From contig JAGOBH010000001.1 of assembly GCA_017983495.1 (NCBI GenBank), forward strand, positions 620,001 to 684,000: a stretch of DNA of 64,000 bases. The letters are read 5' to 3'. This document shows positions 17,930 to 26,523 of the stretch, one piece after another. The stretch comes from Pyrinomonadaceae bacterium (GTDB taxonomy: Bacteria; Acidobacteriota; Blastocatellia; Pyrinomonadales; Pyrinomonadaceae). The notes beneath the pieces were generated by a model. It did not search any database. It saw only the letters and a list, made by a program, of their open reading frames with translations, and had not been told where the DNA came from. The translations under genes and the position numbers were made by a program. Each line of letters begins with the position of its first letter. Position 1 is the first letter of the stretch.

Positions 17930-18442
17930 ATGGAAGAGCTGGTTGCAATCGCCAAGATCGTTAAGTCGCGCGGACTTAAGGGCGAACTTGTCGCGGAGTT
18001 GCTAACGGATTTTCCCGAAAGGTTCGAGCAGTTGACCGATGTCGTTGCCGTTGACCAGAACGATGCACGGCGTAATCTGAAAATTGAAAAGTTCTGGTTT
18101 CAGAACGACCGGGTCATTTTGAAATTCAACGGATTTGACTCGATCGAGGCGGCAGAGGTATTACGCGACAGCGATATCTGCGTTACCGAGTCCGAAGCCG
18201 TCGACCTCGGCGAAGACGAATATTTTGACTGGGAACTTGAAGGCTGTCGCGTCGAAACGCTCGATGGAACCAATGTCGGTGTCGTTTCCGGATTGATGCG
18301 AAACGGCGGTACCGAGATTTTGATAGTCAAAGACGGTGACAAGGATCATCTTATTCCATTTGCATCGACGATATGTCCGGAAGTCGATATTGAGGGAAAG
18401 CTCATTAGGATCGATCCGCCCGACGGTTTATTGGAGTTCTAG
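17930..18442 (+). CDS. rimM: Ribosome maturation factor RimM
   Basis: 16S rRNA processing factor that binds S19 and assists 30S head assembly. From the ATG at 17930 the 170-residue product begins MEELVAIAKIVKSRGLKGEL, matching the usual family opening. An upstream TTG at 17900 is in frame but adds unrelated residues. The N-terminal RimM barrel is followed by a PRC-barrel domain: EYFDWELEGCRVETLDGTN, then DHLIPFASTICPEVD. The stop codon directly abuts the GTG start of trmD. Confidence 0.93.
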   Translation: MEELVAIAKIVKSRGLKGELVAELLTDFPERFEQLTDVVAVDQNDARRNLKIEKFWFQNDRVILKFNGFDSIEAAEVLRDSDICVTESEAVDLGEDEYFDWELEGCRVETLDGTNVGVVSGLMRNGGTEILIVKDGDKDHLIPFASTICPEVDIEGKLIRIDPPDGLLEF

Positions 18443-19156
18443 GTGAAAATTGATGTTCTGACAATTTTCCCCGAGTTTTTCGGACAGGTATTTGATTTTG
18501 GCATTATTCGCAGGGCAAAGATCGCCGGGATCGTCGAAGTAAACGTACACGACATCCGCGAATATGCGACCGATAAACACAAAATGGTCGATGACCGGCC
18601 ATTTGGCGGCGGCGACGGGATGGTACTCAAACCCGAACCGATCTTTGCCGCAATTGAAAATTTGATAGGGACGAGCGTCCGGGATGATTATCCGGCAGGT
18701 ACGCAGGTCGTTTTGCTTTCACCGCAGGGTAAGCCGTTTCGACAAGAGATGGCGAGATCGTTTGCGGATGATGCCAAGCATGTCGTTATGATATGCGGCA
18801 GGTACGAGGGCGTCGACGAGCGGGTCAATGATGTGCTCGTGACGGACGAGATCTCGATCGGCGATTACGTGCTATCCGGCGGCGAACCGGCGGCGATCGT
18901 TTTGGCAGACAGCATTATCAGGCTTTTGCCCAACGCATTGGGAAGCGACACGTCAGCCGAGAATGATTCATTCTCCGACGGCCTTCTCGACTGTCCGCAC
19001 TATACGCGGCCGGCTGAGTTTCGAGGAATGACGGTCCCTGAAGTTTTACTAAACGGCAATCATGCCGAAATTGAAAAATGGCGCCATCAGAAAGCGCTTG
19101 AAAAAACGAGACTAAATCGTATTGATCTTTTAACAGGAGAAAATGGTGAAATGTGA
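18443..19156 (+). CDS. trmD: tRNA (guanine-N1)-methyltransferase TrmD
   Basis: Methylates G37 of tRNAs reading CNN codons and prevents frameshifting. The 237 residues show the SPOUT trefoil knot: [30 protein letters not shown] and [16 protein letters not shown], followed by the [14 protein letters not shown] linker and [11 protein letters not shown]. The GTG start follows the rimM stop without a gap, which indicates translational coupling. Confidence 0.97.
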   Translation: MKIDVLTIFPEFFGQVFDFGIIRRAKIAGIVEVNVHDIREYATDKHKMVDDRPFGGGDGMVLKPEPIFAAIENLIGTSVRDDYPAGTQVVLLSPQGKPFRQEMARSFADDAKHVVMICGRYEGVDERVNDVLVTDEISIGDYVLSGGEPAAIVLADSIIRLLPNALGSDTSAENDSFSDGLLDCPHYTRPAEFRGMTVPEVLLNGNHAEIEKWRHQKALEKTRLNRIDLLTGENGEM

Positions 19157-19193
19157 GCAGCCAAAAACTGCTGACCTCTGGCCGAATTAGAAA

Positions 19194-19562
19194 ATGAACA
19201 GACTAGACAGCGTCGAAAAGACACAAATGAAAGAGAGCGTTCCGGTGTTTCAGCCGGGCGATACGCTTCGGGTACATGTACGCATTAAGGAAGGCAACAA
19301 AGAGCGTCTTCAGGCATTTGAGGGCATCTGTATCGCCCGCAAACACGGCGGCGTCCGCGAGACGGTAACCGTCCGTAAGGTCAGCTTCGGCGTGGGTGTC
19401 GAACGTATCTTCCCGCTGCATGCAACGGTCATCGACCACATTGACGTCATTCGTCACGGTAAGGTGCGTCGTGCGAAATTGTATTACCTCCGCGATCTGC
19501 GTGGTAAGGCGGCCCGTATTAAGGAACGCGATACACGAGCTAAGGCCAAAAAGGTCAGCTAG
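19194..19562 (+). CDS. rplS: 50S ribosomal protein L19
   Basis: 122 residues, located at the 30S-50S interface. The motif [20 protein letters not shown], then [29 protein letters not shown] and the basic C-terminus [20 protein letters not shown] are characteristic. It lies 37 bp after trmD and before rnhB. Confidence 0.97.
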   Translation: MNRLDSVEKTQMKESVPVFQPGDTLRVHVRIKEGNKERLQAFEGICIARKHGGVRETVTVRKVSFGVGVERIFPLHATVIDHIDVIRHGKVRRAKLYYLRDLRGKAARIKERDTRAKAKKVS

Positions 19563-19580
19563 TCGGAAAGAGGTTGAGAC

Positions 19581-20267
19581 GTGCAAAACGCGGGGACATC
19601 AGATTCATTCGGTGTGGATGGGTCTGATGCCCGCGTTTCGCTGTTTGATGACCCGCCGATCACTTCGATCGGCCTGATCTTCGAGGAACAGGCATGGACG
19701 AATGGCTTCCGGCATGTTGCCGGCGTCGATGAGGTCGGTCGCGGCTGTCTGGCCGGGCCGGTCGTAGCGGCGGCCTGCATCCTTGATCCCCAAAAATCAC
19801 TCCCGGACGGTTTGAACGATTCGAAAAAACTATCCGAAAAAAAGCGTGTCGAGATCACCGCGTACCTCAAAGCGCACTGCATCGCATATGCCGTCGGCCA
19901 GATCGAGGCCGACGAAATTGACCGCATTAACATCCTAGAATCGACTAAGAGGGCAATGTTGATCGCTATTGCCGGCCTCCAGCCTGCCGCCGATCATCTT
20001 TTGATCGACGCTCTTTATCTCAAGCAAAGCCCGCTGCCGCAAAAGGCAATAATCAAGGGTGATTCGATATCGGCCTCGATCGCTGCTGCCTCGATCATCG
20101 CAAAGACCTACCGTGACGACCTGATGAAGGCATATCACGATGAATATCCCGAGTACGGTTTCGCCGGACACAAGGGGTATGGGGCCGTGTCCCATTTTGC
20201 CGCAATTCGCGAACACGGCCCGTGCCGTCTGCACCGTCTGTCATTCCGTGGCGTCTTACCAGGTTAA
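19581..20267 (+). CDS. rnhB: Ribonuclease HII
   Basis: Removes RNA (including single ribonucleotides) from RNA-DNA hybrids. The conserved GVDEVGRGCLAGPVVAAA block (catalytic D50, E51), LLIDA, KGDSISASIAAASIIAK and the YRDDLM acid are present. The GTG start gives 228 residues with about 45 residues before the catalytic core, longer than usual; the true start may be further in, but no clear ribosome site decides this. Last gene of the translation cluster, converging with the MBL hydrolase. Confidence 0.93.
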   Translation: MQNAGTSDSFGVDGSDARVSLFDDPPITSIGLIFEEQAWTNGFRHVAGVDEVGRGCLAGPVVAAACILDPQKSLPDGLNDSKKLSEKKRVEITAYLKAHCIAYAVGQIEADEIDRINILESTKRAMLIAIAGLQPAADHLLIDALYLKQSPLPQKAIIKGDSISASIAAASIIAKTYRDDLMKAYHDEYPEYGFAGHKGYGAVSHFAAIREHGPCRLHRLSFRGVLPG

Positions 20268-20278
20268 ATTGTCAAAGA

Positions 20279-21109
20279 TCAGAAGCCAAACCACTCGGTC
20301 GGCTGTTTGTGATGCGAAATGGTGATGGTCGTTTCGGCCTTGAATAGCGGATCACGCATTTGAAGCGCCGATTCGGCCATCAGTTTCGCAAGGTGCGGGT
20401 CGTTTGCCCGCTGCGATAGGTGTGCCAGGACGATGTGCCTGGCACTGCCGTCATATTCTTTTTGCAGCCAATCGGACAAGTCTTCGTTCGAAAGGTGGCC
20501 AGTGCGGGACATGATCCGCTGTTTCAGGTCCCAGGTGTAAACGGAACACGCACGGAGCATATCGCGGCTGTGGTTCGATTCGACCACGATGGCGTCACAG
20601 CCGGTCAATTTCTCCTTGATGAGCGGCGTAATGTGCCCAAAATCCATGAGCGTCGCGACGCGAACACCCTCTTTGCGGGCGACAAACCCAAAATTATCCG
20701 CGGCGTCGTGCGGAACGCTGAACGGCTCGAAATCGATGTCGCCGATGCGAAAATCGCGGGTCGATTCGATCTCGACCGTTTTATCTTTAAGCGCGGCCTG
20801 CCGTTTTGAGGATTCACTGTCGCCGTTCTTGCCGCCTGCTTTGGTGTCGTAATACGAATCCTCGGTCGCACGCGACATAAATACGGGGCAGTTGACTGAC
20901 GCCATCAGCACCCGCAGGCCGCCGGCGTGGTCGCCGTGCTCGTGCGTGATCAGGACGCCGTCGAGCCTGTCGTGGCTTACGCCGACCTCGGCAAGCCGCC
21001 TGAGGATCTCACGCGAACTCATGCCGGCGTCCACCAGGACGTTGGCATTGTCGCTCGAAATGAGCACTGCGTTGCCGGTCGAACCGCTGCCTAGGACGGT
21101 AAATCTCAT
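20279..21109 (-). CDS. MBL-fold metallohydrolase (YycJ/WalJ-like)
   Basis: 276 residues. The N-terminus MRFTVLGSGSTGNAVLI and the metal-binding motif LITHEHGDHAGGLRVL identify the metallo-beta-lactamase fold; VVESNHSRDML and HLSNEDLSDWL match the YycJ branch. YycJ-like proteins are proposed exonucleases or regulators of cell-wall/DNA replication in Firmicutes; the activity here is inferred. Its start overlaps the stop of the SDR gene by 4 bp (ATGA type). Last gene of a seven-gene minus-strand operon. Confidence 0.88.
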   Translation of the reverse strand: MRFTVLGSGSTGNAVLISSDNANVLVDAGMSSREILRRLAEVGVSHDRLDGVLITHEHGDHAGGLRVLMASVNCPVFMSRATEDSYYDTKAGGKNGDSESSKRQAALKDKTVEIESTRDFRIGDIDFEPFSVPHDAADNFGFVARKEGVRVATLMDFGHITPLIKEKLTGCDAIVVESNHSRDMLRACSVYTWDLKQRIMSRTGHLSNEDLSDWLQKEYDGSARHIVLAHLSQRANDPHLAKLMAESALQMRDPLFKAETTITISHHKQPTEWFGF

Positions 21110-21891
21110 TTATCTCCCTGATATTTTGGCCTGAGAGCCCTCGACATTGCCCGCGATGACAAATAGTGCGGCGTGTACGTGCCGAGGATCGAGCCGATCT
21201 TGTTGGCCAGGCCGGAAACGATCTTGCGACGGCCGCTCTTTACGGCTTTCAGAGCGGTTTCGACGACCTGCTCAGATGTCTGCTGGCCTTTGACCTGGAT
21301 CGGGCGGTCAATATTGGATGCGGCGAAAAAGTTGGTTTTGGTCGAGCCCGGGCAGAGAGCCAGTATCCTGATGCCGTACGGCGCGTTTTCCTCGGCGATC
21401 GCCTCGGTGAATGACGACACGAACGCCTTGGTCGCGGCATATGTCGCCATGAACGGTATCGGCTGAAAGCCCGCGGCCGAGGAAACATTGATGATCGTTC
21501 CGCTCTTTCGCTCCCGCATCTTGACGAGATAATGATGGGTCAGGGCGACCAGCGAACGGATGTTAAGATCGACCATTTCGAGTTCGCGGCCGGGGTCTAG
21601 CTTGGCAAAATCACCAACCGAACCGAATCCGGCGTTATTGATGAGCCATTCGACCTCAAAGCCGTGTTTTTCAGTGTCGGCGACGAGCCGGTCATGGGCG
21701 TCGGCCTCGGTCAGGTCGAGCACGACGTAATGGGCCATGATATTGTGCTTGAGCATAAGTTCGTCGCAAAGCTCATGTAGAGCCTTTTCCGAACGCGCGA
21801 CTAGCACGAGATTATGGCCTTCGGCGGCGAGACGGCGGGCAAATTCCTCGCCGATGCCGCTCGATGCACCTGTGATAACGGTAACCTTCAT
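21106..21891 (-). CDS. Short-chain dehydrogenase/reductase
   Basis: 261 residues, classical SDR. The NAD(P)-binding TGASSGIGEEFARRLA, the NNAGFG motif, the catalytic Ser region (INVSSAAGF) and YAATKAF (Tyr-x-x-x-Lys) are in the expected order. The substrate is unknown; the DltE/short-chain type with a long C-terminus is common. Both ends overlap neighbours by 4 bp, so it is translated from one operon with the membrane protein and the MBL hydrolase. Confidence 0.92.
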   Translation of the reverse strand: MKVTVITGASSGIGEEFARRLAAEGHNLVLVARSEKALHELCDELMLKHNIMAHYVVLDLTEADAHDRLVADTEKHGFEVEWLINNAGFGSVGDFAKLDPGRELEMVDLNIRSLVALTHHYLVKMRERKSGTIINVSSAAGFQPIPFMATYAATKAFVSSFTEAIAEENAPYGIRILALCPGSTKTNFFAASNIDRPIQVKGQQTSEQVVETALKAVKSGRRKIVSGLANKIGSILGTYTPHYLSSRAMSRALRPKYQGDK

Positions 21892-22415
21892 ATCTCTTCT
21901 TCAAGTTCCACCGCGGGCGGCTGAAACGCAAAATAAATGGCCGTAACGGCTGCAATAACAATAGTTACGGTACCAACAAATCTGATGACCTTGGCGACGC
22001 CCTTTGTCGAATCGATCAGTCCTGTCGCGGTCAGCATATAATTCCAATCGTGAAAACTGCCCTCCGAGCCGGTGAAGCCGCTGGTCAGGACGAGCTGCAT
22101 GACGACGGCGTCCGATGCGTAAACCCAGACGTTCAGGATACTCTGGCCGACCCAGAGCAGGACGATCGCCGCCGAGTAATAGCTGCGCTGCCAGATAAAA
22201 TAGCCGACGAAAACGGCCGGAAAGATCACCTGAAAGATCGACCCGCCGGCGACCATCATAAATTCGCCAAACGGCCTGAAGACCAGATGCCCGGTCTCGT
22301 GGATCGGCAGATCGACATTGTCCAGAAAGCTGCCCTGCATCGGGTCGTAGGCTATCCAGAGAATATACAGGCTGGCCAGAATGGCGAATATCAGCTTTGG
22401 AATATTCGGCTTCAT
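21888..22415 (-). CDS. Integral membrane protein of unknown function
   Basis: 175 residues with about four hydrophobic segments: residues 6-20, 53-72, 80-97 and 145-167. The HETGHLVFRPFGEFMMVAGG stretch contains HETGH, which looks like an HExxH zinc-protease motif at a membrane edge. It therefore may be a small membrane metalloprotease (M50-like), but the remaining M50 features are not evident, so this is a suggestion only. It is coupled by 4 bp to the SDR gene. Confidence 0.65.
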   Translation of the reverse strand: MKPNIPKLIFAILASLYILWIAYDPMQGSFLDNVDLPIHETGHLVFRPFGEFMMVAGGSIFQVIFPAVFVGYFIWQRSYYSAAIVLLWVGQSILNVWVYASDAVVMQLVLTSGFTGSEGSFHDWNYMLTATGLIDSTKGVAKVIRFVGTVTIVIAAVTAIYFAFQPPAVELEEEI

Positions 22416-22425
22416 ATCTCTCCTG

Positions 22426-22974
22426 CTACATCAGTCTGATCGAAATATCGTCGTGTTTGGGCCGCAAAAACTCTTCGCGTGTGATTCCGTAAAAGACACA
22501 GTCCATATTGTAATGTGCCTCGGTCTTTTCGTAGCTCATACCGCACTTTTCCATGATCCGCCACGAGCCTTTGTTGTTTGGTTCGGCGACGGCGACGATG
22601 CGTTCGAGCCCGGCCACCTCGAATCCATAGGTCAGCCATGCCATCGCACATTCATAGCCGTAGCCCTGACGCCAATACTGTTCCGACAGGTTGTAACCGA
22701 CCTCGATCTCGCCGGTATCGTCGAGCGGAACGAGCCCGCCGGTGCCGATCAGTTCGCCCGTTGACTTGAGCCGCATCCTGCAAAAGCCAAAGCCGAACTT
22801 GTCCCACGACTCGATATAAAATTTGATGCGGACGGCGAGGGCCTCGGCGTTTTGCATCTCGGGGCCGCCGAGATAACGGTTGACCGCGGCGGGAGCGCGC
22901 ATCTCGATCAGCCACGGCAGGTCTTCCTGCACGATCGGTTCCATTAACAGACGTTCGGTTTCGAGGAAAGCCAT
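22426..22974 (-). CDS. GNAT family N-acetyltransferase (RimJ/RimL type)
   Basis: 182 residues. The opening FLETERLLMEPIVQEDLPWL and the later segments GTGGLVPLDDTGEIEVGYNL, QGYGYECAMAWLTYGF and EPNNKGSWRIMEKCGM match the ribosomal-protein-type GNAT acetyltransferases, with the acetyl-CoA-binding QGYGYE loop. The substrate is not predictable. It is 3 bp from pdxH and 10 bp from the membrane protein gene. Confidence 0.88.
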   Translation of the reverse strand: MAFLETERLLMEPIVQEDLPWLIEMRAPAAVNRYLGGPEMQNAEALAVRIKFYIESWDKFGFGFCRMRLKSTGELIGTGGLVPLDDTGEIEVGYNLSEQYWRQGYGYECAMAWLTYGFEVAGLERIVAVAEPNNKGSWRIMEKCGMSYEKTEAHYNMDCVFYGITREEFLRPKHDDISIRLM

Positions 22975-22977
22975 AAT

Positions 22978-23622
22978 CTACGGTGACAGACGCGAAATCT
23001 CCCATGCGTCGCCATTCAGCTCATAACAAATGCGGTCGTGCAAACGGCTCGGGCGCCCCTGCCAAAACTCAAAGCGGTCGGGCACGAGGCGAAATCCGCC
23101 CCAATGCGGCGGCCGCGGGACGTGGCCAAGCGGATATTGCAACATCAGCTTTGCCGCCGCTGCCATGACGGCAGATTTCGATCCGATCCGCTCGCTTTGG
23201 TGCGAGGCCCACGCTCCGATGCGGCTCGTGTAGGGCCGCGACTGAAAATATTCGTCCGATTCCTCATCAGACACCTTGCTCGTGCGGCCGCTGACGTTGA
23301 CCTGGCGTTCGAGCTCCGGCCAAAAGAAATTGATCGCGGCAAAAGGGTTTTCAGCAAGCTGGCGGCCCTTTCGGCTTTTGTAATTGGTGAAAAAAACAAA
23401 GCCGTCGCTATCAAACCCCTTGAGCAAGACCACCCGCGACGAAGGCCGTCCGTCCGGTGCGACTGTCGCGAGCGTCATCGCCGTCGGCTCGGGGATCTCG
23501 GAGGTCAGTGCCTCATCCATCCAGACGCGGAACTCGGCAAACGGGTCGGCGTCGACCTTACTCTTCGAAAGTTCTCTCTTAGAATATTCGATGCGGATAT
23601 CAGCTAAGTTCTTTTGCGTCAT
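22978..23622 (-). CDS. pdxH: Pyridoxamine 5'-phosphate oxidase
   Basis: FMN enzyme that makes pyridoxal 5'-phosphate in the vitamin B6 salvage/final step. The 214 residues include TMALATVAPDGRPSSRVVLL, FVFFTNYKSRKGRQLAENP, the SRPYTSRIGAWASHQS segment and the C-terminal PPHWGGFRLVPDRFEFWQG, which bind FMN and substrate phosphate. The length agrees with the family. It lies 4 bp downstream of the DUF1015 gene. Confidence 0.96.
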   Translation of the reverse strand: MTQKNLADIRIEYSKRELSKSKVDADPFAEFRVWMDEALTSEIPEPTAMTLATVAPDGRPSSRVVLLKGFDSDGFVFFTNYKSRKGRQLAENPFAAINFFWPELERQVNVSGRTSKVSDEESDEYFQSRPYTSRIGAWASHQSERIGSKSAVMAAAAKLMLQYPLGHVPRPPHWGGFRLVPDRFEFWQGRPSRLHDRICYELNGDAWEISRLSP

Positions 23623-23626
23623 CGTT

Positions 23627-24853
23627 TTAGATCATGTGGACGAGCAGGCCGTCCTTCAGTTTCGGTTCGAACCAGGTCGATTTTGGCGGCATGATCTCGC
23701 CCATGTCCGAGACGGCGAAAAGGTCGTCCATCGTCGTCGGGTACATCGAAAACGCGACGGTCGCCTCGCCGCTGTCGACCATGCGTTCGAGCTCGGCGGT
23801 GCCGCGGCGTCCACCGACAAAGCCGATCCGCTCGTCGGTTCTTACATCCTTGATGCCGAGAATGGGTTCGAGAACGTTCTGCTGCAAAATGCTGACGTCG
23901 AGCCGTTCGATCGGGTCCGGTTCGCGAAAATACTGGACGTTGAAACGCAGCAAGTACCACTTGCCGCTCAGGTACATACAGATCTCGCCGCGATTCGCCG
24001 GCTCTTTGACGTCCGTTTCGGTGATGATGAAAGTCGTTTTGAGACGCTCAAAAAACTCGGCTTCGCTAAGGCCGTTAAGGCCGCGGACGACGCGGTTGTA
24101 GGCGAGTATCGCGAGGTCATCGGCCGGAAAGACGCCGGCGAAGACGTAATTGAAAGGCTCGTCGCCCGTAAAATCTGGGTGACGCTCACGCATCTTGGTC
24201 CGCGTCAGATAGGCGCTCTCAGCACGGTGATGGCCGTCGGCGACATAGAGTGCGGGCACCTCGGCAAAGGCCGCAGTCCACGGAGCGGTCTCGGTGACGC
24301 GCCAGACCGTGTGGCGAACGCCATCGTCGCCGGTAAAATCATAGAGCGGCGCGGCCGTCACGGCATCGGCAAACAGCTTAGCGGACGTCTCGGTCCCGCG
24401 AAAGGCGAGAAAGATCAGTCCGGTCTGGGCACCGACCGTGAGGATGTGATTTGTTCGATCCTCGACTTTATCAGGCCGGACCTTTTCGTGTTTTTTGATG
24501 AGTCCGCTCTCGTATTCGTCGATCGAGCAGCAGGCCACGATGCCGGTCTGGGACTGCTTGCCAGCCGTCAGGCGATAGACGTAGATCGCCGGTTCGGGGT
24601 CGACGGCATAAATGCCTTCGCGGATGAGAGCCTCGAGATTTTGCCGTGCTCGGGCAAACTGCACCTCGGCCGAAGGTAGTTCGCCGGCGGGAAAATCGCC
24701 GTCCGGACGCGTCACACGCAGAAATGTGTGCGGATTGCGGGCCGCCTCTTCGCGTACCTCCGATTCGTAAACGACGTCGTACGGCGCGCTTGAGACCGTC
24801 GCCGCAAGGTCGGCTCGCGGACGCAGTGCGTTAAATGGTTTGATAACTGACAC
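23627..24853 (-). CDS. DUF1015 family protein (YkoT/CsbC-unrelated conserved protein)
   Basis: 408 residues. The N-terminal VIKPFNALRPRADLAATVSS and APYDVVYESEVRE, with later VADGHHRAESAYL and FNYVFAGVFPADDLAILAYNR, match DUF1015, a conserved family of unknown function often near serine biosynthesis or glycolysis genes. The HHR motif and acidic residues suggest an enzyme, but no reaction is known. No serA/serC neighbour is present here. Second gene of the operon that starts with the lipoprotein. Confidence 0.85.
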   Translation of the reverse strand: MSVIKPFNALRPRADLAATVSSAPYDVVYESEVREEAARNPHTFLRVTRPDGDFPAGELPSAEVQFARARQNLEALIREGIYAVDPEPAIYVYRLTAGKQSQTGIVACCSIDEYESGLIKKHEKVRPDKVEDRTNHILTVGAQTGLIFLAFRGTETSAKLFADAVTAAPLYDFTGDDGVRHTVWRVTETAPWTAAFAEVPALYVADGHHRAESAYLTRTKMRERHPDFTGDEPFNYVFAGVFPADDLAILAYNRVVRGLNGLSEAEFFERLKTTFIITETDVKEPANRGEICMYLSGKWYLLRFNVQYFREPDPIERLDVSILQQNVLEPILGIKDVRTDERIGFVGGRRGTAELERMVDSGEATVAFSMYPTTMDDLFAVSDMGEIMPPKSTWFEPKLKDGLLVHMI

Positions 24854-24865
24854 TAAATTCTCCTG

Positions 24866-25372
24866 TTATGGCGTCGCTGTCGGTGTCGGTGCCATGCCGT
24901 CGATTCCGCTGCTGTCGTTGCCGCCATTGACCATCTGGTCGATCTTCTTGTTATTTTCCTCGATGTCCTTCATCAACTGGTCGGCATAGCCCGCCTTGTC
25001 GATCTTCCAGACGCCGTCCTCGCGGACAAAGGGCACGGTTTCCCAGACACCGTAGGCGTTCTTGACCTGCAGGGTGGCCTTGTCGCCCTCGATCTTTTCG
25101 CCGCGAAACTCGACGGTCTTTTGGCTTTCGCTAAACAAGGTTTCGCGTTTAACGATGTCGTCGACGGTGACGCCCTGAGCCTTGGCCTCTTTCTCATGCA
25201 TCTTGATAGTCGCGTCAGAAAGCAGGATCTTCATCGTCGTCGTATCTTTTTGCTTGATCGCCTTGGTGTAGGTTTTGAACGTCTCGAGCGGTGTCGCCGG
25301 CGGTTTGGCACCGCCGCAGGAAACGGCCATCACGAGGGCCGCCAGGATCATCATTCTTGACCAAAATAGCAT
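24866..25372 (-). CDS. Putative lipoprotein (DUF4878-like, NTF2-type fold possible)
   Basis: 168 residues. A short hydrophobic signal ends in the lipobox AVSC (Cys about residue 19), so it should be a lipid-anchored periplasmic protein. The mature part has a TPLETFKTYTKAIKQKD opening and a late W-K-IDKAGY pattern typical of DUF4878/SnoaL-like stress lipoproteins; the assignment is weak. The C-terminus is a Ser/Gly/Pro/Thr tail. First gene of a seven-gene minus-strand run; a perfect TATAAT lies about 38 bp before the start. Confidence 0.75.
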   Translation of the reverse strand: MLFWSRMMILAALVMAVSCGGAKPPATPLETFKTYTKAIKQKDTTTMKILLSDATIKMHEKEAKAQGVTVDDIVKRETLFSESQKTVEFRGEKIEGDKATLQVKNAYGVWETVPFVREDGVWKIDKAGYADQLMKDIEENNKKIDQMVNGGNDSSGIDGMAPTPTATP

Positions 25373-25409
25373 CTTAAATATACCTTTAATAAAAGTCCCA
25401 AAAACCTAG

Positions 25410-25415
25410 ATTATA
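25410..25415 (-). promoter_or_regulatory. Possible -10 element for the lipoprotein-pdxH operon
   Basis: A perfect TATAAT on the minus strand lies 38 bp upstream of the lipoprotein ATG, in the 70-bp gap between divergent genes. No good -35 is seen at 17 bp, so the call rests on the -10 alone. Confidence 0.35.
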
Positions 25416-25442
25416 GCGTAAATCAAAGGTGCCAAGAAAAGT

Positions 25443-25724
25443 ATGGAACGAAAATTACTAACCGTCGACGAGATCGCCGCCGGCGTCAGCGAATACACCG
25501 GCTGGGCCGTCGACGGCAAGCTGCTCAGACGCCGGTTTGAGTTTGCTGATTTTGCCGCGTCACTCAGCTTTGTAAACCGCGTCGGCGCGATCGCCGAAGA
25601 GCTCGACCATCACCCCGACATCACCTTCGGTTGGGGCTACGCCGACATCGCCACCACCACCCACGACCGCGGCGGCATCACCGACTATGACCTAACCCTC
25701 GCCGCCCGGATCAACCAGATCTGA
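25443..25724 (+). CDS. 4a-hydroxytetrahydrobiopterin dehydratase (PCD/DCoH)
   Basis: 93 residues, pterin-4a-carbinolamine dehydratase family. The motif EELDHHPDITFGWGYADIAT (with the catalytic His pair) and the C-terminal THDRGGITDYDLTLAARI match the family (TH..GGLT..D). It regenerates tetrahydrobiopterin after aromatic amino acid hydroxylation; no hydroxylase is in the window, and related bacterial forms may act on molybdopterin. Read divergently from the lipoprotein operon. Confidence 0.93.
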   Translation: MERKLLTVDEIAAGVSEYTGWAVDGKLLRRRFEFADFAASLSFVNRVGAIAEELDHHPDITFGWGYADIATTTHDRGGITDYDLTLAARINQI

Positions 25725-25732
25725 GACCCGGT

Positions 25733-25777
25733 AGTCGGAGAAGTCTAGAAAGTCTGGGAAGTCTAGGAAGTCGCAAA
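25733..25777. repeat. 9-bp tandem repeat, five units
   Basis: Five consecutive 9-base units each begin AGTC: agtcggaga, agtctagaa, agtctggga, agtctagga, agtcgcaaa. It starts 8 bp after the PCD gene. Confidence 0.8.
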
Positions 25778-25784
25778 ACCCGTA

Positions 25785-25814
25785 GCATTCAGCATTCATC
25801 ATTCTGCATTCATA
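25785..25814. repeat. GCATTC-type short tandem repeat
   Basis: Four CATTC cores within 30 bp: gcattc, a, gcattc, at, cattc, t, gcattc, at. It directly follows the 9-bp array. Confidence 0.7.
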
Positions 25815-25872
25815 ATTTGTTCCGCGTCCACTTTGCCCTCTTCTCTGCGACCTTTGCGTCCTCCTCAGCGAA

Positions 25873-25902
25873 CTCTGCGTTAAAGATCTGTTCCACGCAG
25901 AG
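25873..25902. repeat. CTCTGCGT/ACGCAGAG palindromic element
   Basis: CTCTGCGT (25873-25880) and ACGCAGAG (25895-25902) form an 8-bp stem around a 14-base loop. Flanking text (tctctgcgacctttgcgtcc and gcagagagcggagagt) repeats the same words, so the complete element probably spans about 25833-25925. It resembles the rpsP-khpA element at 17584-17622. Confidence 0.6.
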
Positions 25903-26034
25903 AGCGGAGAGTTTTTCGCAGAGACCGCGGGTGGCTTTGGCGTTGGAGTTTGGTACAGCGTTCATCACAAATAGCCGGGTTAGATATGCACGTTTGAATC
26001 TCAAACCGCACTGATCTGGTCCCCAACTCGGATG

Positions 26035-26054
26035 CCGCCCCCTGACGAGGGCGG
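26035..26054. repeat. Short GC-rich palindrome (REP-like)
   Basis: CCGCCC (26035-26040) and GGGCGG (26049-26054) enclose an 8-base loop cctgacga and are followed by TTCTGAC. This is the general look of a REP palindrome; no neighbouring RAYT transposase is present. Confidence 0.35.
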
Positions 26055-26494
26055 TTCTGACAAGACATTCCGTCGAAGTAGTCTTATTAAAGATTCATAA
26101 TATTTCCTACTTAGTCGGAAATAGTGGGAATCTTTCCTACCGCCCTAAGTCGTTAACTGTTGTTATATCTGTGGTTAGAGCATTTTCACGTTTCTGTCCC
26201 GTTGTCCCAACAAGTTCCCACATATCGCAGGCGAAACCCGCCCGAAGTCGTAAATTGGCTTTTTACTTTTTACCCTTTTTATCTTTTTCCCTTTCGGTTG
26301 TCAAAGAACAAGGTCCATAACATTCATTGTATCATCGGTGTCAATCGTGACGGTAGGCGTCGGGCTTGTGACGTGAACTGACGTAGGCATTCACCGGACC
26401 TAAAGTGACCGCCGCCGCCGTGATGCGACCCACCAATAATTTCTAATAATCCCAAAGCGAAAATCCTATTTTTCTTCGCAATCAAAAATAATGC

Positions 26495-26523
26495 TTGACT
26501 TTTTTATAAATGAAGTTTTTAAT
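26495..26523 (+). promoter_or_regulatory. Possible sigma70-like promoter for the FG-GAP/RHS locus
   Basis: TTGACT (26495-26500) and TTTAAT (26518-26523) are separated by 17 bp in an AT-rich stretch 190 bp upstream of the FG-GAP gene. A long untranslated leader would follow. Confidence 0.45.

Noticed and set aside
17317-17955. Long open frame antisense to rpsP, the palindrome and khpA
   Set aside because: It is a shadow of clearly real genes on the plus strand; its middle part reads through the palindromic element.
15768-20267. tRNA, 4.5S RNA or other RNA genes in or near the translation cluster
   Set aside because: No cloverleaf or SRP-RNA-like stretch was seen; the gaps are at most about 75 bp.
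25810-26004. Open frame on the minus strand in the repeat region after the PCD gene
   Set aside because: The reading runs over the CTCTGCGT palindromic element and gives the low-complexity NAEFAEEDAKVAEK type sequence known as a false gene over this kind of repeat. No ribosome site or family match.
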